Shown in pieces: positions 55,529 through 64,000 of a stretch of 64,000 nt of DNA. This stretch comes from Pyrocephalus nanus (lineage: Eukaryota; Chordata; Aves; Passeriformes; Tyrannidae), in the NCBI GenBank assembly GCA_038380795.1, contig CM076264.1:73587223-73651222 (forward strand), read 5' to 3'. A program made the position numbers and the translations under genes. Under the pieces are notes generated by a model. That model saw nothing but the letters and a program-made list of their open reading frames with translations, ran no database searches and was not told the origin of the DNA. The first letter of the stretch is position 1; every line of letters starts with the position of its first letter.

Positions 55529-57904
55529 CTGTTTCTGCTCTCCGCTCCATTTCACACTCAAGAGGAAAATCACTCAACAGGGTGAGTTGCTTCTGTTGCT
55601 TTACAGCAGGGATATATTCCTATATAAAAGGTTTTCTGTAGCAGTACCGATTTCCTTTGGATATCTCCAGGTTACCTGGATGCAGACAGTGTATAGTGAG
55701 GAGAAGGTCAGCGCTTTTTGTGTTAAAACATTTCCTGCTGCTGCATGCAAACCCATGGGCAAAACTCCAGTCTGCTCAGGGGGAAGCTTCTGATGGGTGC
55801 AGACCTCAGCCAGCCAGTCTGCCAGCCATAACCCAGGCTTCCTCAGGATCCAAAGGACATGCTTCCCAACCTGAATTCCCCTGCCCTGGGCTCTGGGCTG
55901 CTGTGTGAGCGTGTTTGTGCAGACAGCAGGATGGAGGGGGCCGTGTGTCTCAGCGTGCTGAGGCCAGCCCTGGTTACGTGTCTGCTGCCTTATAAAGCTG
56001 GAACATGTGGTTTGCCTTTAACCACGAGCCCAGGAGAAGTCCCCTCCACGCAGCTGCACCTGGAGAGACATATTTTTCCTGGAGTCACGTCTGGTCTGTT
56101 CCCAGGCTGAAGCCGATCCAGTTATTGTGGGAGTAAATCCGTGTGGTGTTTGGCTTTTCTAATTTTGGCTCTCTTCCCGTGGTGTTTCTGTTGGATTTAA
56201 TGATTTTCCCTGTGGCTTAAATGGTGAAGAAGTGGTAACTGCTCGGGGATGGCTCGAAATCAAAGATTGAGTGTGGGTGTTGCTTTCAAAAAGAGAAGAA
56301 ATGATGCTATTTTCGAGAGCTGTGCTGCTATTTCAGGGCGGTTTGGTTGGTCTGGGTTCTGAGAAGTGGTGAGAAAAAATAATTGCTTTTGGGCTAGCGT
56401 GTCTCGTATGGTGTGTCCTGAAATGATCCTCATGTACACATTGAGCTGGAACCAATACTGAGCCTCTCTGCATGTAGATTTATTCCCTGTCTCCTCCCAG
56501 TGCAGAGGATGGGAGGAGAAGAAAAGACTCCTGTTGGAACTTTGCTCCCAAGCTTGCTGCAACAAATTTAAAACCCCAAGCCACAGCGAATTCCCAAGTG
56601 TAATTTGGACACCAGTGTTTATTTGACTGAGACACGATTGTGTACCGAGTTGTGCAAACATGGGCATGTTTCCTATTTAATTAAGGCTGCTTTTATCAAT
56701 TAATTTTCCCAAACGATTGGAGAGAGAAGGAGGGTGGAGAAGATAAGATCGCACGGTTGTGCGGGCGGGATGGGATACAGCTCCTTTTGGCAGCTGGAAT
56801 GGGAGTTCTGCAGGAAACTTGTTTGCAGCATTGTTCTATCCTTTATGTCAGTGTTTTTTAGTTTATAACCTCTTCATTTCCCCTTAGATTTTACTGTCTC
56901 TCTCTCTCCTTCCTTTTACAGTTCTGAAACACCAAGCTTTGCTTTCACCAGGAGCTCAGCAGTGGCAGATACTTCCCGATGCTCAGTGTGATTGAGGAGC
57001 TGGAAATAGGGGAAGATTCCCACTAGGAGGTCCACCAGAGCCTTGGAAGCTTGCAAAGACCTGGGGAAAGGCAGGCCAGTTTGAGACTGGTTGTTGCTTG
57101 TCCTGGTTAGTTCAGCAGCTCTGTTCCTGAGCTGTTAACCCTTTGTCCTGAGCTTGGTGTGCCGGTTTAGGTTCTGGCCAGCTGACAGCTTGGTGGTCAA
57201 TAGGATTTGGAAACCAGTGGCATTAGAGTTTTTGGCTACATCACCATTTCTGTGCCCAGGGTTAAGATGGGAATGTCCCATCCACTGCAGCAGGTTGAAC
57301 ACCACTCTGGTGTCCCTGTCCTCTCCAGCTTCTCCCCATGCAGAAGAGGAGTGTTCTGGCAGTGAAAGCTGTCTCTCTGATGTGGTAGAGGGATGTTGTG
57401 GGATGCCTTCTGGGTAGGTGGGACCTTTTTATATCTTCAGCCTTCCAAAATCAGGGGGTGCTGATGCTCCAGCTACAGCACATGCTTGTTCTGTCTGCAG
57501 GGGATTTGCAGAGCAGTGGAATTATTGGATTTCCTCCTCTGTTGTCCAAGGAACATGCCCAAGCTCTGCCTTTTGTTGCTGCTCTGATAAGCTGTGTCTT
57601 GAGTAATAAATACTGCAGCCTCTGAAACACAAACCACAGTGCTACAGTGTTCTGATCTTGCTGGCTGTGCAGGCAGGATCAGCTCCGTAGCCCAGACTTC
57701 ATTCTCAGGCCATTTCTCTGGGAATCAGGATGATCAGTCAATCAGGACGACCACCTCCTCCAACAGGAGTGTCTGATGGTAGAGGAAATCTTCCAGTCCT
57801 TAATTTTATCCCCTCACTGTAAATCAAGATGCTGAGCCACTGGCCAAGGGGTGCTCCAGAGGCTGCCAGAGGAACCTGTGCAGAGGAGTTCCAGATGGCC
57901 TGAT
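55529..57904. other. presumed intronic DNA with one strong acceptor-like site
   Basis: No gene was established. At 56,891-56,921 a long CT-rich tract ends in TTTTACAG, an excellent match to a + strand splice acceptor. It is followed by an open stretch containing an ATG at 56,979 and a stop at 57,024-57,026, but no good donor follows until a GTAGGT-type site near 57,413. It could be a UTR or alternative exon, or chance. Confidence 0.3.
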
Positions 57905-57957
57905 CCCATCCCATCCCATCCCATCCCATCCCATCCCATCCCATCCCATCCCATCCC
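57905..57957. repeat. (CCATC)n microsatellite
   Basis: Ten perfect copies of the 5-bp unit CCATC in a row, ending in CCC. The minus-strand frame through it reads a WDGMG-type repeat and is not a gene. A perfect array of this length is likely to be polymorphic. Confidence 0.95.
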
Positions 57958-58245
57958 CTTGGAGCTGGCAGGGCCTGCCACGTTCTCACCGTGCCCTTCA
58001 GCCGGAGGAACACAGTTATTTTAATTTATTTCCTTTTCTCTTCCCTCAGCTGAGGAGGATTTGGAAAAACACATATAATGTGGTGCATTTCACCAGCGAG
58101 TTTTGAATGGTGTGATTCATCCCCCGTGTTCTTGGCGTGACGTTCCTTGGTTTGTGTTTTTGGAGATCCGTGCAGTTCTGTCAGTGCCAAGCATGGTATG
58201 GAAGTGCCCTGTGGCAGACAACCTGCTCTGCCCATATGTTCACTT

Positions 58246-58264
58246 AAAAAAAAAAAAAAAAAAA
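58246..58264. repeat. A19 homopolymer
   Basis: Nineteen A residues, then TT and a further A run. No retroposed gene body is recognisable upstream. Confidence 0.85.
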
Positions 58265-60767
58265 TTAAAAAAACCACCCAGCTCATAATAGGAAGTCTTT
58301 ATACTGCATGCCAAGACGCTTGGGGCTTGTTAAATATATTCTACTTGTCAACAGCTACCCAATTGAAGAAGTAGCCTTGGTGTGAATCAGCTTTGAACAA
58401 GTTCATTTGACTCGAGGGATATTTGCAGGCATTAAAACAAGTTGGATCACAGTGGTAAAAATGTGCAGTGGTTTCCTGATCAAAAGCACCAGCCAGTGAC
58501 CCTTTTTTTTTTTTTTCTGTTTAAATCTCCTCCAAACCTTAAAAAGTACTGAGATTTTCACAGTTAGCAAATTTTTGGTGATTCTGGAGGATGGGGGAGG
58601 CTTAATAGGGCAAGTGTTTCAGGGGTCCACTGTTTGTGGATGTGGGAGTTGGTGGCTCGTTCCACTGCTCCCCATTCCTCCTTGTCTGGAAGACTGAATT
58701 ATCCCAAATGCTGTTCCATCCACATTTCCCTCTCTCCACGGACTGATTAGTCAAATCACTCAGGGATTTGGACACAATCTATGTCTTGTCTTGCAACACA
58801 GCTTCTGATAAGCTGCTCAGAAAATGGAGTGGCAAAGGAGGTGCCCGGCGCCTCTGAGATAGCAGATCTCATCCTGGAACCTGTTCCACCATCTTTGCCG
58901 ATTCAGGCTTAATTATAAAATGTCAAATTTCATGGCTAAGGTTCTTTTCCAGCCTGAGCAGTTCTGTGAGTTCTGTGGTTTGTTCTCTGTCTCCCCCCCT
59001 GCATTTTTCCTGCACACAGTGGTGCTGTGGTGGGAGGCTGCAGAAGATCTGATGGCCTCAACTTTAATATCCAGAAACTTTGGGCTGCTTCTCCTTAATA
59101 ATGAGTGGAGTGATCTACAGAGTCCATTATTTGTTGTGTGTGTATTGAAGAAGCACAGCTTCTTCCCAGCTTGGGAAGAGGAGACAATTTAGTATGGCCA
59201 TTTCTCTGTCTCTCCTGAGATGAGGGGAGGTTATATTTCGGGAAGTGAGTGGGTAAATGAAGTTAAAGCTTTCAGGTAAATGGACAAAAACCCAGCTAAG
59301 ATCAACTTCTAAGGCTGGAGACCTGAGTTTGGACTGTATTTTTTAGTGCTGTATTTCCCTCTGTCTCTTTTGCAAAGCGTTCTGAGGAAAAATAGCTCAG
59401 AGTCAGCCTGAAGTTCTCTCCTGCCTTGAAAAAAGCAGGATGCTGAGGAGGTTTTGGGCATGAGGGCTGCAGGTTTGGTGCATGGGAAGAACAGGAAGCA
59501 TTTTGGCACGCTGCTGTCCTGGAGTACACGTGGGGCGTTGTTACAGCCTTTCCTTCCTTGATGTCTGATCCAGCCTGTGTGTCAGTCATTGGGGTGGGTC
59601 AGTAATTTGTAACTGGGGCTGGTAGGTGCTAATGGAAGATCTGCATTTTCAGTGCCTCGAGCCACACTTGATGGCTTGGGCTTTTACCTGGGTTTATTTT
59701 AGTGGATTGTAGCTTTCGTCTTCAGTTCCAACTTCAGTTTCTCTCTCACAGCCACCCCTATAAATTCCAGAAGCTCTCTGCATATCAAACCACTTCATTT
59801 CAACTCCTGCCTGTGGAAATATAAGGGATTAATGAGTTGCTGGTGGGCAGCAGGAGTGCTGGCTTGTTTGTACCACCAGGGTGAGAAAGGTGAGCGTGGT
59901 CTTCTCTCCTTCCCCAGGGCTGGTGGGGACAGGGGAGGCACACAGGACAAATGGACTGTGGTGGTGGTGTGGGGTGCAGTGGAGAGGGTGCTGCAGAGGT
60001 GATGGAGGTGCTCCACCCACAGCCTGCTTGGGGCCAGGGAGAATTGCCCACTCAGGCTCACGTGTCCCCCGTGTAGCACCCACGAGGCTCCTCGCTCTGG
60101 TCAGGCGTGACGAGGTGATGAGGAGCAAGGGGATGGAGTCACAGTGATGGGAAAAGCAGGGATTTTGCATCTGCCTTCCTTGTTCCAAGTACTGGAAAAC
60201 ACTGTGTTCAAGGGCACCGTGCTGGTGATGGTCCTGGTTGGAGTAGGGTCTTTCAGGGGCTGCCTCTGACCAGCACTTGAGTTTCTGTGAGCTGTCAGAG
60301 CAGGTCCCCTCTGCCCACACCTGGCAGCTGCCTGCAAAAGGGGGCAGCAGAGCTGGTCTGGGGCTGAGTGACTGTCCCAGGTCACTCATCCACCTGGCAA
60401 ACCTCTTCAGACTAAAATACTGACAAAAAGCCCAAGTTTGAGGATGCCCATGAAGTGCCACTCTCCGGGTAGTCTCAGCCCAGCAGCTGGGGGTGAGCTG
60501 CTGCCATGTGCAAGTGTCACACGAGGTAACCTTGATCTCAGAGGTGCTTGTGCCTCAGTGACACAGGTGTATGAGCTTGGGAAGGGCTCTGGTATGTATG
60601 TAGAAGGCTGAGGACCATTATCCTGCTCCTGCAGCTCTCCAGGTAGTCGAGTAAACGAGGTGTGTCAGCTCCCGATGCAATAAAGCTCCCGTTGCGCCGC
60701 AGTCGCAGCCCGGGCTGATGTTTGCACAGCCACTGTACAAAGGCAGTTTGTAACAGAGTGGGCTCAC

Positions 60768-60881
60768 CTGGGTGTCTGCCTGACGTGGAGGACTTGAGTT
60801 CAGTTAATAACACTCCTGCCTTCTCCTGAAAGGGTGTGAATGGCGGCTCTGGAAAGGATTGTGAGGTTGACATGCGACCCG
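60768..60881 (-). other. candidate minus-strand exon, 114 nt
   Basis: On the minus strand a pyrimidine-rich tract (complement of 60,884-60,915) ends in CATCCAG, and 114 nt later comes CACCCAG followed by GTGAGC, which is close to the ideal donor. The stretch is open in a frame that enters and leaves in phase 1, so it would be a symmetrical cassette of 38 codons, with a peptide rich in Ser, Pro and Thr. It lies inside a 247-codon open frame. I recognise no protein. Adjacent DNA on the 3' side (60,630-60,720) retains several CpGs. If 40.5-64 kb is a + strand intron, this would be an opposite-strand transcript. Confidence 0.2.
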
Positions 60882-63778
60882 CTGGATGAAAAAGGAGGGA
60901 GAAGGGAAAAAGAGACATATCTTCCAGTTTGACATGTTTACAGCCTGCAGAGCTTGGAAAGAGCATCTTGAAATAACAGGCACTAAGGATTAATGTGCTT
61001 GTGTCTGAGAAGGCTGATGAAAGGGGGAAAGAGGGAGAAGTTACAAAATGCCTGTTTGTTGTGCCAGGAGCTGTGGAGAACCACAGCAAACAGCGTCGGG
61101 AGGCACTGACAGGCACTGCTGGGGCCAGCCCAGAAATCCTTTCCACTTCATTTTTGTATCTCCTCAGAGATACGATCACTGTTCTGCCCTCACCTATGCT
61201 CAGGGGACAGCCTGAGTCTGAAGCCTGGAAAGGTGTTACGAGAGATAAAACTGCTCCAACTAGAATAATCTTTCCAAGCACTTCTCCCCCAGCTTAGGGA
61301 AAAAAGGTGCATTAGAGATGATAATTGAAAATTCTGTTACTGCAGTTGCTTAGGCAAAGGTTACTCATTACAACTGTGCACTTGCTCAGTACAAGTAGTG
61401 CTGGGCTGTGTAATGAGTTAATGGCCTAAAAATTGGAGTGTCTTTCCATCTGCTGAATAAGTCACCTTTCTGTTTCTGCTGTGGAGCTTTTGCAAATGGG
61501 TTTAGCTAATAGAGCTTTCAGATAACCACTTTTCCTTCTGCAGCTGATGAAATAATAGAGATTATTACATCTACTGGAAAAAGGCTTTTGAAACTCTGTA
61601 TGAAGAAGTTTGCTGGTATTATTATTATTCTTTTTTTTTATTGCTTTCTGAGGCCCAGGAGATGCTCTGGACTGGATGGTGCGTGCAAATTTCCATTCCT
61701 TAGGCATCTCTGGAAACCACCTGCATGTGTGTTCTGTCTCTACAACACCCTGCTAATAATGCAAGGGCTCACAGACAGACAGACAGTTCTGCGTCGTGGT
61801 AGATCCCTGGGGTGCAAAGTCCAGAAAATTCTGTCTTGCAGCTCTGCCCTGGCCACATCCATGGAATGGGCAGGAGCATTCCCAGCACCACAGCCCTGTC
61901 TTCTGGTGGGACTGGAGTGTAAATATCTGTGATAGACTGGATCCTGATTTGGAAGCTTCAAGCAACATCCCCTCTGTCTGTAGTGAAAAGGATTTCAGCA
62001 CCTGATTAGCGTCACCGTTAAAAATGAGATATTTTATTCTTCTTGTGATTTTTTTTCCCCCCTAGCTTCTGCTCTGGGTTGCTCAGTCTCACTCTGCTTA
62101 AATTGAATGAAGCTTTGGTGTCAAGTACTCTGTGTTTGTAAACACTTCGAGGCTGTGATGACAAACCTGCATTACAAACACATGTGTGTGCAGTGCCCCG
62201 TCATGTGCTGATAGGATCTTGAATAGCTGCACTTAAAATAATGAGAAAATAGCAGTGTGTTTGTTTCTTGTGCTGCCATTTAGTCCTTCAGCTGAGTCTT
62301 GTTGGTTTTACCCGAGTTCCTTTCAAGCTCATGGAATATTGTTGCTTAGTTTTCTGATTAAGGATGATGCTTAATTCCCATCATTTCAAAACCTGGAGGG
62401 GATAAAGTGATTCTGGTGCATTTTTTATGCTGGGGCTGCTCAGTCTGTGCAATCAGCAGGGAATTTGTTTGTGTTGATGGCGCATTTCTCCCCCTCCAGA
62501 CTGGCTGTTACACTTGTTAATGTGAAGACTGTTGATTTAACACCGTATAAGAGCACTCAGGAAGGTTAGAGGTCTGTTTTAAATGGTCTGTAAGCTCCTT
62601 TTCAGCTTGTCCATCCTGAGATGGGACTGTCAGATGGATTGCAGGATGGATTGCTCCTCTTCTCCGTCACCTGAAAGGCTGAGGGCAGCAAATGCAAGCT
62701 GGGCACCCAAAATAATGCAAGGGTTTGTAGAATGCCAGGAGCTCACAGCTATGGCCCATGGGTATGAGACAGCCTGAAGTCTGAAGGAAGGTCACTTTTT
62801 AAAGATCAACCAATCCTGCTGGAAAAGAAAAACAACCCCAAACAACCCCCAAAATCCCAGCCAACCCCCAGCCCAGCCTCCAAGCACACAAGCCTTGTTT
62901 TCAGAGCGTTGCCTTGCCCGAATCTTTGTATCATCGCAGCTACAGCAGTACTACCACGGGAGCACTTGGGTGAGCTAAGAATAGCAGATTTCCTTGAGAA
63001 ATGCTTTTGTTTATTTGGGTTTTGTGTTTTTATGTAGTTGGAGCCTTGGTGACCTTTCTCTGAAGGGTCCTAGAAGAATAGCCTGGTCAGAGAGCGTTGT
63101 TGAAATAAGGAGGGCAGTTGTGAACTGCCTTAATTCTCTGGCTTCTTCTTTGTGACCTGCAAGGTTTTACTGGCAAAATGAGGGGGAAAAAAAAGCCTCA
63201 TGAAGTTGTCACACCTCTGAACTTTTCATAGCTGAGATCAGCAGAGATGAAAGGATGGGCAGCTCAGAGGATTGAAGGGTAAAAATGCCAGGAATGGAAA
63301 CCCATGATTCTGGGTTGGTAGAGCGATGCCCATCTCAGAAAACATATTTTTGCAAAGATTCGTCTGCTGGTAACTGGCAGTTATGCTCAGGATTTATTTT
63401 CATTTTTAGGGAGGGGTTGGTTTCAGGGATTTTTTTTTTAAAGAGTTTTATTTTTTGAAGAAGGAAATAGAAGGGGATAAATGAAGGGTAATGGCACACA
63501 AAGAGGCAGGGGCAGGATGGTCATAAAGGCTGAGGAAAGGGAATAGAAGTGGTTAAAATATCCTGAGACACATGAGGTAAGAGGATCAAAACTGTATATT
63601 TAAGACAAAAGGAAGAGGTGTATTTGAATATTTTATTGTGGCTGTCGGGCAGGAGGGCTGTAAGCAAGACAAAGTAGGGGAATTTGACTTTCAGTGAAGC
63701 TGTGATTTAGTGCTACCCTTGGTCTTAGATGGACACAAAGTAAAATTACAGCCTGAGAGAGACTCACAGTACAACAGC

Positions 63779-63912
63779 CAACACACTGTGATTAAAAGAG
63801 AAACAAAACAAACAAACAAACCAACCCCCCCCCCAAAAAAAAAAAAAAAAAACCAAAAAACCCCAACCAAACAAAAAAACCCACCACAAAACAAACAAAC
63901 AAAAAAAGAATA
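63779..63912. repeat. A/C-rich low-complexity tract
   Basis: CAAA and CCAA units, a C10 run and several long A runs follow one another, with almost no G or T on this strand. The opposite strand carries a G10 run among T/G sequence. Confidence 0.92.
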
Positions 63913-64000
63913 AGAGAAAGAAACAACTGTTTTTGGCAACTAAGAAAAAGTAAAAAGCCAAACTATCTTTGTCTCAGGGGACCTGGTGATGTTCACTGGC

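Larger units (their letters stand above)
57958..64000. other. presumed intronic DNA to the window end, 6 kb
   Basis: No CR1 copy is visible in this stretch, and no gene is established. The largest frame is a 247-codon minus frame at 60,538-61,281, discussed with the exon candidate inside it. From 62,780 to 63,690 there are no frames of note. Low-complexity tracts: A19 at 58,246-58,264, a T run at about 58,503-58,517, and the A/C-rich stretch near the end. Confidence 0.45.

Noticed and set aside
57738..58013. Minus frame with WDGMG repeats
   Set aside because: Produced entirely by the (CCATC)n microsatellite.
1..64000. tRNA, rRNA, CRISPR array, bacterial operon
   Set aside because: No clover-leaf-compatible T-loop motif, rRNA core sequence or spaced direct-repeat array was seen; abundant CR1 and CpG depletion show vertebrate nuclear DNA.

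Overview
The window looks like avian nuclear DNA. The deciding evidence is about twenty 5'-truncated CR1 LINE 3' ends on both strands, several with the bird-type 3' tail of ATTCTATG-like octamers. Coding content is very sparse. No tRNA, rRNA, bacterial-type gene or CRISPR array was seen. No open reading frame could be tied with confidence to a known protein, so no CDS is called; most frames of 60-275 codons look like chance openings.

Layout. 1-29.5 kb is mostly single-copy non-coding DNA with scattered CR1 copies, small microsatellites and two weak CpG clusters (5.7-6.15 kb and 19.86-20.4 kb). 29.58-30.03 kb holds a segment (copy A) that reappears in the same orientation at 39.76-40.25 kb (copy B). 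30-39 kb is more non-coding DNA, with a weak CpG cluster carrying a MEF2-type site at 33.2 kb and a stop-rich single-copy block at 35.1-36.3 kb. 39.25-39.55 kb is an AT-rich block of long inverted repeats. Copy B runs straight into a strong CpG island (about 40.06-40.72 kb), the only convincing promoter in the window. A G-rich, probably untranslated first exon on the + strand is inferred, ending at a donor-like site at 40,525/40,526. Just downstream is a 39-bp minisatellite (40,861-41,094). 41-64 kb would then be the start of a long first intron. It contains a CpG-retaining stretch at 41.44-41.94 kb, more CR1 copies, a (CCATC)n array at 57.9 kb and a few low-confidence exon candidates, including a minus-strand one at 60,768-60,881.

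The most interesting feature is the A/B pair. Copy B, inside the CpG island, keeps its CpGs. Copy A, about 10.2 kb upstream, has lost nearly all of them, mostly as TG or CA. This is what is expected of a duplicated promoter-proximal segment that lost protection from germline methylation. Two E2F-like TTTCGCG motifs in B are destroyed in A. The identity of the gene driven by the island cannot be read from this window.
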